A stretch of DNA of 64,000 nucleotides from Symsagittifera roscoffensis (lineage: Eukaryota > Xenacoelomorpha > Acoela > Convolutidae): contig NC_087064.1 of assembly GCF_963678635.1 (NCBI RefSeq), forward strand, positions 26,764,189 through 26,828,188, given 5' to 3'. Shown piece by piece: positions 22,104-33,541 of the stretch; within the stretch, counting starts at the first letter, position 1; each line of letters begins with the position of its first letter. Under the pieces are notes generated by a model. That model made no database searches. It worked only from the letters and a program-made list of their open reading frames with translations, and was not told the DNA's origin. The translations under genes were made by a program, and so were the position numbers.

Positions 22104-22448
22104 TTGATGTTTAGCAAAATGAAATACGACCCGATTTTAAACTGGAACTGCAGAAATGCAGACCCTGCACCAGAGGAATTTAAAAGAAAGTTGCCTCTCA
22201 GAAAGAAACAACGGAAACCGGTAGCAGTTCAATCTTTGTCAATGGACGATGGGTTAAATAAGAACCCTCGCAACTTTCCCAGTTTAACCCAAAGATTGGA
22301 GCTGCAGAAGTGCAGAGAAACCAAATTGGATACGGAAAATCCAAAATATATAACGAGTTTAAAGTACTCAATAAACGAAAATTATAACAGATGGAAACTG
22401 CCATCGTTCATTGAAGTCGTCAACTGTCAACTCAACGACAATGGATAA
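22104..22448 (+). CDS. Unrecognised ORF, possibly of a retroelement
   Basis: 114 codons, lysine-, asparagine- and proline-rich, with no domain I recognise. It lies between the two copies of the 75-bp direct repeat and overlaps the next ORF in another frame, as gag-region ORFs of a small LTR element might. The base composition is less AT-rich than the surroundings, which favours real or former coding. It could also be an exon of a host gene; no splice sites were fixed. Confidence 0.35.
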   Translation: MMFSKMKYDPILNWNCRNADPAPEEFKRKLPLRKKQRKPVAVQSLSMDDGLNKNPRNFPSLTQRLELQKCRETKLDTENPKYITSLKYSINENYNRWKLPSFIEVVNCQLNDNG

Positions 22449-22800
22449 GGCGATGATGCCTATCGACTTCATAACCCAGCCAGAAGTGGTTATAAAGAAC
22501 GAAAACAACTTCTGGAAATTAAAGAAGAGGGAGGAACACGGCTACATCCTCAAGGCAGGAGGCACGCAAGTCACCATCCCGTTCGAGGAAATAACTGCTT
22601 TTCCGAACCATGTAAAAAACAGACAGGAAGAACAGGACGACATTCAACAACTTACGGACGGAATGAGCAGACTACGAATCAAGAACAAGATCAAAAAGAA
22701 GAAAATCGTGAAGTTGCAACAAAAACTCGAGGCTTCACAAAGGAAGATAGCGATCCTCAGATCATACAACGTGGAGCTAGAAGCCGGAAGGAAGCTCTAG
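22411..22800 (+). CDS. Unrecognised ORF with C-terminal coiled coil
   Basis: 129 codons ending in TAG. The first ATG at 22411 overlaps the previous ORF; an ATG at residue 11 or 15 would also suit. Residues ~75-125 are a strongly charged helix (runs of K, then KLQQKLEASQRKIAILRS) that looks like a coiled coil. It is followed by ~145 bp of AT-rich sequence, an A/G tract and the second copy of the direct repeat. A structural protein of a small LTR retroelement is one reading; there is no zinc knuckle, protease or RT nearby. Confidence 0.35.
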   Translation: MKSSTVNSTTMDKAMMPIDFITQPEVVIKNENNFWKLKKREEHGYILKAGGTQVTIPFEEITAFPNHVKNRQEEQDDIQQLTDGMSRLRIKNKIKKKKIVKLQQKLEASQRKIAILRSYNVELEAGRKL

Positions 22801-22948
22801 ATAAAACCTAACTTATCTTTATAACTTTTTCGTTTGATGTTCTCTTTAAATTTTATAACTATAGTATTTAACCATTAAAGTGTTTAAATTTTCACCATGG
22901 TAACTGTAAGAATCGAACAGCTTAATTTTCTAAAAAAAGGGGTGAGTT

Positions 22949-23027
22949 GTAGTATTGCGAAATACTACACACACACAAAAGACCATTGGCTTAATTGTTT
23001 ATTTAACGACCCAATTCTAAATTGGAG
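22949..23027 (+). repeat. 75-bp direct repeat, copy 2
   Basis: See 21157-21232. It diverges from copy 1 after AACGACCCAATTCTAAAT. Downstream, near 24262, AATTAAAGACCCGTTATTTTGGCG looks like an LTR end followed by a TGGCGAACC primer-site-like sequence, but this could not be tied to the repeat with confidence. Confidence 0.6.
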
Positions 23028-24617
23028 CGTGCCATTTAAATTAAAGCCTCTTTTCACTAAATCAGATATTGACTGATTTACTCTTATTTGGACTATAAAA
23101 TCTTGTTTTGAAAATCCACTCCTTTTTAAATACTTGTCCAATTTTTCTCATTTTTTCATGCTCAATATTTAAAAAGGGCGGCGATTATTAATACGTCCCT
23201 TTTAACTTAACTTGAAACAAACTGGATAAATATTTAGCAGTCTTGCCGGCTGCACTACAATTCTCCTTGCTTTGATTTAGCATAGATGCACCTGCAATAT
23301 GATGCATCAGAGAAAGTAATATGAATTTTTAATCAGACAAACTGAAGGCTGCGGTTTTCTTCAATGAAGACTAATAAGTTGAAGATAATTGATTTGAAAA
23401 AAATCAAATAAAAAATAGTTGAAAATTCCCTTATAAGAAAGGGAGAACAAAGGAGCAGGTGAAACCTTAATAATTAAAGATTGAATCAGCCGCCGGTTTA
23501 TGCTTACGAGCAAAAGGACTGGCCTGAAATCTTCAGTGTTTCATTTTGCTCAGTAAGCAGCAAGTCAGTTCTCTTCAGTCAGATCTTTTAAAAATAAATA
23601 ATTTTTCTTTTCTGCCCTAACACTAAAATTAATCTAGCACTTTTCACTTATAAAAAGAGAATAAATTCTCATTTTAAGTTTGAAAAATTATAAATCGAGA
23701 TACTCGAGATACGCACACCCGAGGAAGTCTGGACTACAAGTACCCAAAGGACTACGGCAAGACGATTCAGATGACCCAACCAGAAGTGCTGACTTGGACA
23801 AAATCAAGGGCAACCATACATACTAATCAGCCACCGACCTTAGTAAGACGATAAAATTTTGATGAACAAAATAAGATTAGCTCAACCTCCCCTCATAGGT
23901 ATATTTCTTTAAGCTGTTCGATTCATTTATATAATCTAATAACCCAGTGCTTTGTATCTAACCAACTAATTAATTCATACCTTTTCTAACTATTGTTTCT
24001 ACTCTACTTTTTGTCAAGACAATTTGACGATCTAAGGTGAGACTTATAATTTAGGATAAAATTACTAAGCATTCAACCAGCAATGATCGCTTAGTAAAAT
24101 ATTCTTAAACTTTTGTGTTTGATCTTTAATTTAAGTTCGTTCAACAATTGTACTCGTGTCGATTTGCGTGTTCTTATTGAAAAAACGTAACCCGTATCGA
24201 GTTTGTTTTTAATCATATCTACTCGAATCATTACGATTGTTGTAAACTAAAGAGGAGGAATTAAAGACCCGTTATTTTGGCGAACCACTTGGCTGGTTTC
24301 AGCTACTTTTTTATACCCATTGATTTTCTCTTGTTTACACTAGCTGCAGCTTAGTGTTTTATTACGAACCTTTCTGCTAAAGTGAGGTCGATTCTATTTC
24401 TAAGTCATCGTATAAATGTACGCATATTACTTTCGACAGATGGATACCGTAAACATTATGAAACGCTACAAGTTAGTATGGTTCACACAAAAGTTTATTA
24501 CAATTCAAAAAGTTTCATCGACAACGAATTACTTTATTGGCCTCTACTTAAATTATCTCTCATAAAAACGTTTTAGTCATGCTCGAGAGAAAATTGTATT
24601 TTTTTCACGCAAAAGTC
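23028..24617. other. Stretch without recognisable gene
   Basis: AT-rich. A less AT-rich patch at 23700-23830 is open in more than one frame but shows no domain. ORF 24382-24576 is unrecognised. Confidence 0.35.
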
Positions 24618-26102
24618 AACAAGACTGCTCGTATCAGGGCGAAGCCCTGAATGTTCCGACTGCCTTTTAAGGTTTATGGAGCAGCAGTAAAAACATTAAA
24701 AAATGAAATGAAATGAAATTTTTTTTATTTGAATTTTTTAATGAAAATCATCCCCCCACACGCCATATAAAGTACAAAAAGAGAAATTTCGTTCCTTGTA
24801 ACAAATCAATTATGGCAAATAAGCTTCGTTCAACCAATTTGGAACAATTTATAAGACGGATTAAATCTCCGCTTACGCGTTAATAGCTCGAATTATATCG
24901 CGCGTTAATTGTCCCAAATTGGTCAAAATGGCAATCTTTAAACCCTCATAACTTTACGAAAAATGATCACAGGTGAAATATCTTTTCAAATTTAAGCTCA
25001 GGACAAAAATACCTTTTGAGTGATATAAAAAATTTTTGTCAAAAATGGCTAGTTAAAAAGTCGAATTTTGTCTGAAGAAAAAAACCCACCCGCATCCAAT
25101 TTTAGGCTTAAATAATCGATTATAACGGATTATTATGATGATTTTTTGACAATTATAATCGATTATAATTACCAAAATTAGGTCCTTAAGGGAATTATAA
25201 TTGATTATAATCGTGATATTTTCCAAGAGATTATAATCTCTTATAATCGATTATAATTGATTATAGTTCTTACTAAAAACCCTTAAAATCAATTATAACC
25301 GATTATAATCGATTGTAATCTCTTATTTTGCCGGAATCTTCCTATTCTCGAATTGTATCTTATGGATTATTATTTTTGTGTCAATAAAAAAATCTCTAAA
25401 AGAGAGATCTTTTGAACACTTTGGTTCGTCTGAACACAAAGTTTTACCACGAAACAAAAGTTTCACGGAGATCCTTTCATATGACTGGAAAGGTTCTCGC
25501 GGTAGATGAAAGATAATTTTTCCGAATCAATCATGAAACTAAATCAATTTGTTGATGTTTTGGTGTTTATAAAAGCTTAAAATATGCATCACAAACAACT
25601 CTAATGGGGAAGAAATGGAAAAAAAACTTTTAAATATGAATTAATTGGAAAATTTTGAAAAATTTTCTCTCATTTTTCATAGGAACCAACATCCACAAAA
25701 AGCATAAAATATAAGCAATTTAGATGCAACTTCGAAGACAAAAATGGACAAACAAAAGGGATTATAATCAATTTTAATCGATTATAATGGATTTTTGTGC
25801 AAAACTATCGAAATAGAATTTTGAATAAAAATAATGGATTATAATCAATTATAATCGATTATAATTGTATCGAAAAATAGACGAATAAATAATCAATTAT
25901 AATGGATTGTAATTAATTATATTTTGATTTGAAAAAAAAAAGAGATTATAATCGATTATTAATTGATTAAAATCGATTGTTTCTCAATTTTAGTGAGACT
26001 GGTACTAAAATCGTAATATAATCGATTATTAACGCTTGAAACTGGATGCGGGCACCCCGAGCACAAATATTCTGTTACTTTCGTATCGAAAGTCGGAACA
26101 AT
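24618..26102 (-). mobile_element. Helentron-like element (minus), split by a 0.96-kb insertion
   Basis: The minus-strand copy of the family is near-complete at both ends: 3' end at 24618 (AACAAGACTGCTCGTATC, hairpin, TGTTCCGACTGCC) and 5' end at 26102 (ATTCTGTTACTTTCGTATCG, AAAGTCGGAACA). The body from 24618 to 25090 matches 16335-16863 closely. The insertion sits inside the conserved CCCACCCCGAGC block. Confidence 0.85.
25091..26053. mobile_element. AT-palindrome-rich insertion with short inverted ends
   Basis: Left end CGCATCCAATTTTAGGC and right end CTTGAAACTGGATGCGGGC carry inverted CCGCATCCA. The host block is CCCACCCCGAGC, and here it reads CCCACC-[insert]-ACCCCGAGC, consistent with a 3-bp ACC target duplication. 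The interior is packed with ATTATAATCGATTATAAT-type self-complementary units at 25115-25325 and 25755-26030. No ORF. Class unknown. Confidence 0.75.
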
Positions 26103-26814
26103 AAGCGCTTGCGTTATCTATAACAGTAAAGCAAAGATAAACATATAACCATTTAACTAGATTTGTTGATTAGCACATATTATGTGGACCAGATGTAGCA
26201 CAATGTGATTTTAGATTTCAAAATAGACTGGTTGAGCTTAAGTCGTCACCGTGTGAGCTTATTATTTCGCAACTATTTCGAAGCCCACTAGGAAAAAAGA
26301 GTTCAACCTGGACCTAAACTGAAATTAGATAAGAAATAAGTTTTTTCTGATTAGAAATAGCTTAGGCTTAGGAAGTTTTTGACCATTAATTGGATTAGAA
26401 CTAAAGAATTTCTAGAAAATCTATACTTTATTTGAGCATCTCGCAAGGAATTCCTGACCAGAATTCGAGATCGGAAATTAAATTTTTCTTGGCAGAATTA
26501 AAGAATTTCTTAGGTATGAGGTAATAAGCAGATGCAAAAAAACAAATTAACCCAAGATTTAAGGTTATGTGTAAGTGTTTCAATGTACATTTAGCTAGAC
26601 CAGCACATTTACTGATCATATACTGGACTGCCAAGAGAAGGCCTACGCATGTTCCCAACATCACCTATGAGTATTTTTAGGGGATAACGATAAATTGCAA
26701 CCACAAAAGATAGTATGAAACAAACTTCTGGATTGACCATAGTTCGCTATGTTAACATAATTTTAAAACCTTTTCCAAAATTCGACCCCAAAGATGTTAC
26801 ACGAAAAATACTTT
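26103..26814. other. Downstream flank of the claudin-like gene; one membrane-like ORF
   Basis: A minus-strand ORF at 26428-26664 contains hydrophobic stretches (GLICFFASAYYL). I cannot link it to the gene at 26921-30843 by splice sites, and it may be chance. Otherwise nothing was seen. Confidence 0.25.
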
Positions 26815-26820
26815 TTTATT
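26815..26820 (-). terminator. Candidate polyadenylation signal AATAAA
   Basis: AATAAA on the minus strand about 100 nt downstream of the stop codon of the claudin-like gene. This is a plausible cleavage/polyadenylation signal. Confidence 0.5.
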
Positions 26821-26920
26821 TCAGAAAACTGTAAGATATATATAGATATATAGGGACTGATTGTTACTGTTGTTATTGCTTGACTATTGCTCGTCCTGCT
26901 TTGGGTGCACTGGTGGTGAG

Positions 26921-29900
26921 TCACCAGTAGTCCTGGTATCGGAGGTAGAGGAAGGATGCGAACTGGGTGAGACAGCAGAGGATGAACCCGACCCAGGCCA
27001 GCCACCCGGCCAGGTGCAATCTGAAGCTGCTGTAGTTTTTGTTGAAGTAGCTCTGGCACAAGGAACACGCTGTTGTCACCACTGCCAGTTGGATCAGCAA
27101 CACACACACAAAGCCATACCTGCAACCAATGTTTCGGATAGGAAAAGTGTTGTTTTTTCATTATGCTACAACCATGCTGAAATCTAGATATCTTAACTAG
27201 GTTACGGTCTTGTGCCTTTTTAATTAGATTACCGTAAGGTGAAACTTCGTAATATTAAATTGAGCGGGGAACACTGATTCAAGCGCAGTATTCCTCTGGT
27301 GCCGGATGTAAGCGCGGCGGAGCGAAGTGGAGCAAGCGTATTCTACTTGCCAATGCCTTGTTACGAATTGTCACCCAACCTAATGCTAAGACCATACGCC
27401 ACCACATGACTACGGCATATGATGGGTTTTCCGCGCGAATGTGATATAATGTAGAAAAATCCTAGAAGAATATCAAAAGAATAGCAAAAGAAAAGGAAAG
27501 AAAAAATTTCAGAAGAAAAATCTCCAGAATATATCAAAAAGCTTTCAACCTTCATTGGAACTATAAATAGAAGGTTCAAAAATATCTCATAGTGGTTAAT
27601 TTTGGTGTGTAAAATATTGTTTTCTTTTCAGGCCCGGTTCACTACAATCTGATTCTGACTCAGGATCTGATAGAGATAGGAGCAGATTATGTTACACAAG
27701 TTTCTACTATGTTTTAGCTCAGATTACCCAGTTCCGTTTTCAGATTTAATACAAGTTTTTGTTCATTTTTCTGTCTTTTTCAAAAAAATGTTTATGTAAA
27801 AGTAAACTAACTAATTTTTACTTAGTTTCGCGAGTAGTTTTTATAGAAAACTAAACTAGCTAATATATACCTGGAACAAAACTTTCCGCATGAGCCTGTG
27901 AGGTTGCAGAGTTCCAAGAGGAAGAAGAGGAGGACGAGGGAGGAGGTGAGGATGGCCAGGATGACAAAGGAACGGGCAGCCTAAACAAACAAACAAAACA
28001 AGTTAATCGGTATCTGGTTTTGGGGGAGGGGGGTTCGATTCTCTAATCGATCAAAAGCTTTTCCCTTTGGTACATTCTAGGTTCTTTTTTGGCTAAATAT
28101 CCCGCCCGCACCATAAAAGGCAATTTTTTAATTCAAAACCTTCCATAAAAAGTGCGTAAAAACCTCAATTGTTCGTTTGCATTTTTCAAGAGTAGCCTGC
28201 TTTGCTGCCAAGAAAAATTTTTGATAGTGTTTTGGGAGAGCTCGGGAAATCAGTTTGGTGGATCCAAAAAGACGTCGACAAAGTATTCAAAAATCTTTTA
28301 GAATGCACCCCATCGGGACGCTACCCTACAGATGTTGCCCTCAGCAGTTCAACCGCACGGCCGCCAAAATAGTTCCCTTTTTTGGTACCATTTTGGGACA
28401 TTCTCTTTGTTCGAGGCACCCGTGTAGAACGTACTTCGCTACAATGGTTTTAGGAATGTTCAGACTGCCTTTTAAGGTTTATAGAGCAGTAAGAACATAA
28501 ATGAAATAAATGGAATAAAATAAAATTATTTTTTTTTCTAAAATTTGAGATTGTTTGTGAAAATGATACCCCACACGCCATGTAAAGTACAAAAGGATAG
28601 ATTTCGCTCCTTGTAACAAATCAATTATGGCAAATAAGCTTCTTTCAACCAATTTGGAACGATTTCTAACATGGATTAAATCTCCGCTTAATCTCCTCTA
28701 GAAGCGAAATTTATCACTTTGTACTTAAAATGGCGTGTGGGGGGATGATTTTTAAATTGATTTGTTTGTTTGTTGAGTTGATGCTGGCTGTCTTCTATTT
28801 ACTCTCCAGGATTTCCTACTCGATGAGCAGTTCTGCTCTTTAGGATCTCCCTCCAGGCATAATATATTGCTTTTGGCGTTGTATATGTAGCTGGTAAAGT
28901 AATTCAAATTTCAAATTTCAAAATATCTCAAATTTTTTTTACAAAATTTTTTTCATTTTATTTTATTTTTACATTTAGTTTTTTCATGGTATTACTGCTT
29001 CATAGACTTTAAAAGGCAATCGGAACATTCAAGGCTTCGCCCTGATATGAGCAGTTTTGTTGGGGCCTTGGAAATTAGACGAAAAGCAATTAAGACGTGA
29101 CCAACAAAAACGAACTTAGACGTCGATGCAAAATTGCAAAAATGGGAAATTAGACGTAATTGTATTGTTCGTGTCTGAAATTTGTTTACCGACTACAATT
29201 AACTTTCGTTCAGTTTTCTTATATGCAAATCAATTTTTCACATGCCGCAATTTTCCCATTCCGCATTTTTCTTATGCCTCAATTGTATAATTTATGCATT
29301 TCAAAAATGTTACATAATCTTCAAATTAACATTTTATAAATCAATTGAGATAAATATTTTGATATGCAATGTAATGTGATCATATATTATTTTTGTAATT
29401 ATGAAAAGTTCTTTTAAGCAATACGTTTTGTTAGCCCTTTGCTTTCCGTCTAAAATGCTAGTTTTGCAAAAACAATGTAACGTCTAAATTCATCTTTGTT
29501 GGTCACGTCTAATTTGCTTATCGTCTAATTTCTTAACCCCCGGTCTTGTTAGACTTTCAAACTAGACCAATTGCTCGTTCTGACTGTAAACAGCTGCTGA
29601 GTTTACCAAAAATGCAAGCAACTACACAAAGAGATCGTTTGATGTAACAATTTCTGGCCTTCAATAAATTTATAGCTGATAATTAGAGGTAAAAACTGAA
29701 AGCTAAGTAAGTTTTTCTTGTAAAAACTGAACGTTCTTTACTTAGATAAAAAAAAGAGTTAATGGATTTGATTATGGATTTACATTTCCAACGCCAGTTG
29801 CACGTTCTAACTTTTCTTCAGCCAAACTTTCAATACAACTTTTAAAGGCTTCTCGCGAATGCGTTTCATGTTTTGCATGCAAAATCAAAAAAACTCTTTG

Positions 29901-30843
29901 GATAATTTTGACCTGTATATCCTTTTTTCGTGCAAACTGGTCCATAAAGTTACTATAAATGGGGGTTAAATGCGCCTATAAAAAACGTTTATAGTCAGAC
30001 AAAAATGAGTTTTAACAAGTTTTTTTTCGATATGATTCATTTTTATACGATATGGTCTTCTGCCATGAGGCGGGTTTTCAAAAGACATCTTACATTGAGG
30101 TGTGCCTTCTCCTCTGGTCTGGCTCTGTTGACTGGGTTGTATCTCTCACAGTTGGTCTCCCCGTCGGTCTTGATGCAGTTCTGCCAGATGCCCACCCTGT
30201 GTTCTGTCACCCCCTCCCCCAACTGCTGGTCTAATCTCCAGTAGGCAGTATTCGCCATACACATGCACATTATGATCAATACCTATAAAAGTACCAGCGT
30301 CTGATTGTGACCGATTTCCAATTGTGTCAAACAGGGCTGATTTTTCAATAACCTTTGAAATTTTTTATTTTTGCCGAATGGTTAGAAAACTTTTCTCGGA
30401 ATTTTTTCAAGTTTTGTCGGAAGGAGGCGGATTTTCAAAAAAAATTCCAATTTTTTTTGGCGTTTTTAAATTTCAGCCAATATCGGTTTCTTCAGTTCTT
30501 TCAAATTATTATATACTTTATCGTGTTTTGCGCGGAGCTCAAAAATTTAATTTTGACGATTTTAAAAAAAATTGCTCGGGTGGCTGAAAAATTTGGATCG
30601 TTTGCAAATTTTTTGTTTGGTCGGCCAAAAATGAGTGTCGACTAGTGTAAAATTATATAAAGGCGACCCTTTGTGTGATGCTAGCTTTAAAACCCTGAGT
30701 CGTCATCGTTAAAGTTTCAGGAGAAATTTTAAAAAGATAGTGTGCTGCTACCGACTAGGCTACTGGAAAATATATGAAGATTTCACCTGGACAATACAGG
30801 AGAGCGAGAAGTAAGCTATTTCTTCGTTTCTCTTTTGAGCCAT
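26921..30843 (-). CDS. Claudin/PMP22-superfamily four-pass membrane protein (4 exons)
   Basis: Coding exons on the minus strand: 30843-30787, 30282-30094, 27980-27871 and 27119-26921. All three introns are GT-AG, and the phases fit (0, 0, 2). The joined frame is 184 residues, ending in TGA. Residues 11-30 form TM1. The first outer loop carries the family signature W34, G50-I-W52, C55 and C64, matching the claudin W-GLW-C-C pattern. LNAARSFVIL (81-90) corresponds to the claudin LQAARAL stretch at the start of TM2. TM3 is ~120-142 and TM4 ~154-178, with a short tail ending QDYW, which is not the PDZ-binding YV of many claudins. Such proteins sit in the plasma membrane and build or regulate cell junctions or act as tetraspan accessory proteins. 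The start ATG (context AAATAAAGATGG) is inferred; exon 1 is the least certain part. Exons are clearly less AT-rich than the introns. Claudin, PMP22/EMP or a related family cannot be told apart here. Confidence 0.85.
28453..29061. mobile_element. Inverted pair of Helentron-like halves in intron 2
   Basis: 28453-28694 is a minus-orientation 3' half (GAATGTTCAGACTGCC, CACGCCATGTAAAGTAC, TTTCAACCAATTTGG). 28698-29061 is a plus-orientation 3' half (TTTGTACTTAAAATGGCG, then GGCAATCGGAACATTCAAGG, hairpin GGCTTCGCC, GAGCAGTTTTG). They meet 5'-to-5', and the right half holds about 140 bp of unrelated sequence (28758-28900). Confidence 0.65.
29062..29542. mobile_element. hAT-like MITE with ~55-bp terminal inverted repeats, in intron 2
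   Basis: The left end GGGGCCTTGGAAATTAGACG and the reverse complement of the right end (GGGGGTTAAGAAATTAGACG) match. Both continue into GACGTGACCAACAAA and further TTAGACGT. Flanks are GTTTTGTT on the left and GTCTTGTT on the right, consistent with an 8-bp target duplication carrying one change, which is the size made by hAT transposases. It landed exactly at the TT end of the preceding Helentron-like copy. No ORF. Confidence 0.75.
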
Positions 30844-31346
30844 CTTTATTTAATATCGGAGGAGTCTGTTCTCTTTGTTGTCTTAAAAAATAAGAAAAGC
30901 AGTGAAGTCAAGAAATTTGAAAATTGTCTAGATAATTTGATATGAAATGACGCTGGTTAACATTACATTAGTCTTTAAGTTTATGTTTGCTTTCAGAAAA
31001 GCTAATATATTTCATATATTATTTTCTCCTACAACGTTTTTTCAATGGAATTTACCAAACGTGTTTTAGTGATAGAAATGATTCCGAGCTGACTCAGTTT
31101 TTAAAAAGCGTTGTATAGCGGTGCAAAATTGTAAGCTGCATGTATAGTTTTGCCAATTTTTAAACAAATAAGGAATGGAAAACGAATATATATGTTTAAA
31201 ATTCCCTGCCGGCTGCGTATAAAAAAATACGCAAACAGGATGCTCAATACTGCTTTATTCGTAGCGACAGAACAGGCTGAAACTTGATTAAAAAATGGGG
31301 ACCAAGTGCATTTTTTAAGCGTGAGCAGTGGCGAAGGTGGTTATAT

Positions 31347-31377
<31 letters not shown>

Positions 31378-31689
31378 TATTGAACACTAATTGAGGATGA
31401 GACATTAAAAGTTATCGCCTTGAAAAATTGTGGCTTAGAACAACAAATGGCTCCGTGGTTTCTCTTTCTGACTTTCAAAGAGTAGCGGAGTTTTTATGAT
31501 TGGTGGTGGTGTCTTTTGTTCAGTCCAAATTGGCGTGCATTACTCCCCCCCCCCCCCGAACTTTTCTTTGCGTTTTTGATGAACTCGGAAATTTGATATG
31601 AATAGCTTGAAAACAAAGAGCGATATTGGAGATTGGCTTTGTTCTAATTCTAAACTTTATGTTCCCAACTTCTATTTTATCCAAATGGG
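30844..31689. other. Upstream flank of the claudin-like gene
   Basis: Contains an (ATTT)n microsatellite at about 31337-31380 and a C-run at 31542-31557. The promoter could not be fixed. Confidence 0.5.
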
Positions 31690-32126
31690 GTTTTAACTTT
31701 GCTTAGGGTGGCTTTTTATAAGGCAAAATTTTAATTAAACTTTTTGGTTTTATACTAACTGAACGGCAATGTTTTATACCATCTGAAAAGTTTTCTTATC
31801 CGGGGCTCAAAATTATGGTCTTTTTTCCTGAGAAAGTTTTTGGTAAAAATTACTAATCAGACGATTTAGTACAAATAACGCTCGATTTTTTGCGTTATTA
31901 TAACGCACGTAAGCGGCATAGTATATCGGTCAAAATTGAACTGATGCAAGGCATTCGGATTCATTATTAGGACAGGAGACGCTTAATACATATCTATGAA
32001 CTATAATAGATGGGGGGATAAAATTTTTTAAAAAAATGAAGAAAAAACCACTTTTTATATATTTTTTACAAAAAAAAAATAGCCTCAAAGTACAGAGTTT
32101 TGCCCTAGTATACCAGTAGTCTTGTA
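31690..32126 (+). mobile_element. Diverged Helentron-like element with variant hairpin
   Basis: Keeps the block order (GCTTAGGGTGGCTTTTTATA, TCCGGGGCTCAAAATTATGG, ATAACGCACGTAAGCGGCAT) and ends near CCCTAGTATACCAGTAGTCTTG, related to the end at 8960-9018. Confidence 0.5.
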
Positions 32127-32181
32127 GGTATTTCGTTTGATTTAATGAAAGTTTTTTTGATAGCAATAGAGCTTAAATGTG

Positions 32182-32583
32182 AACAAGACTGCTCGTATCA
32201 GGGCGAAACCGTGAATGTTCCGACTGCCTTTTAAGGATTATGGAGCATTAAGAACATTAAAAAATTCAATGAAATAAAACAAATTCAAAAAAAATTCTAA
32301 AATTTGAAATTTTTTATGAAAATCATCACCCCACACGCCATACAAAGTACAAAAGGATAGGTTTCGCTCCTTGTAACAAACCAATTATGGCACATAAGCT
32401 TCTTTTAACCAATTTGGAACGATTTCTAAGGCGGATTAACTCTCCGCTTACGCGTTAATAGCGCGAATGATTTTAAAAAATTCCGTCAAAAATGGCTAGT
32501 TGAAAAGTCGAAATTTGTCTGAAGAAAAAAAACCCACCCCGAGCACAAATATTCCGTCACTTTCGTAACGAAAGTCGGAACAA
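32182..32583 (-). mobile_element. Helentron-like element (minus), internally deleted
   Basis: The 3' end at 32182 (AACAAGACTGCTCGTATCAG) and the 5' end at 32583 (TTTCGTAACGAAAGTCGGAA) are both well preserved. About 130 bp are missing in the middle compared with 16335-16863 (junction near 32467). Confidence 0.8.
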
Positions 32584-33021
32584 TAAAAATGAACAAAAAT
32601 TCTCTATAGTTCGAAATTTATCCATCTACTTTTCAAGCGACTTGCAACAAGCTCGCATTTTGACCAACATTTGAAAAAAATAGTAAATACAAGCTTAAAA
32701 TAATGCTCAAATGAGATATTCCTCATGCTAGTCTTTTCATGCACTTTCAGGTTTGAAAATTGTGAAACTGACCAATTTGGGATAATTATTGCACGCAATT
32801 TCATGGTGGACTGAGAAACACTTTAAATAATAAAAAAAATTTTGGTTGGGATAAAATTTCTGAAAATTACCTCTGAGGATACCCGTTCTTTAAAAATTGA
32901 AATCAACACACAAATTTTTTTGAAATTACGTAGTAGCCAAACAAAATTTCATAATTCAAACAATTTTAATTGTACTTTAAGAATTTAGCTGAGCTAGATA
33001 GCGAATAAAATCCAGATGTTA

Positions 33022-33541
33022 TCGTTCCGACTTTCGTAACAAAAGTAACGGAATATTTCTGCTCGGGGTGGGTGTTTTTTCTTCAGACAAATATTGACTT
33101 CTAAACTAGCCATTTTTGACGGAATTTCTTTAAATCATTCGAAAGGTATTGTTGTCCTGGGGTTAAATTTGAAAAGATATTTTACTTGTGATCATTTTTC
33201 GTAAAGTTATTGGGGTTAAAAAAAAATTGCCATTTTGGCCAAATGGGACAATTAACGCGCGATATATTTCACGCTTTTAACGCGTAAGCGGAGATTTAAT
33301 CCGTCTGAGACATAGTTCCATATTGGTTGAAAGAAGCTTATTTGCCTTAATTGATTTGTTTCAAGGAGCAAAATTTATCCTGTTATACTTAATATGGTGT
33401 GTGGGGTGATGATTTTCAAAAAAAAAATCCCAAAGTTTTGAAAAAAAAGAACTTAAGTTTTTCTATGTTATTACTATGCTCCATAGACCTTAAAAGGCAG
33501 TTGGAACATTCAGGGCTTCACCCTGATACGAGCAGTCTTGT
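33022..33541 (+). mobile_element. Helentron-like element, full length
   Basis: About 520 bp, starting TCGTTCCGACTTTCGTAAC and ending GGCAGTTGGAACATTCAGGG, hairpin CAGGGCTTCACCCTG, ATACGAGCAGTCTTG|TT. It aligns end to end with 16335-16863. The ORF 33399-33743 runs out of its end and is spurious. Confidence 0.8.

Noticed and set aside
25100-26040. CRISPR array or satellite in the palindrome-rich region
   Set aside because: Units are irregularly spaced variants of one palindrome without constant spacers, inside a eukaryotic transposon insertion.
26861-27187. 108-codon plus-strand ORF and the longer minus-strand ORF 27161-26763 in another frame
   Set aside because: Both are antisense or frame shadows of the last exon of the claudin-like gene.
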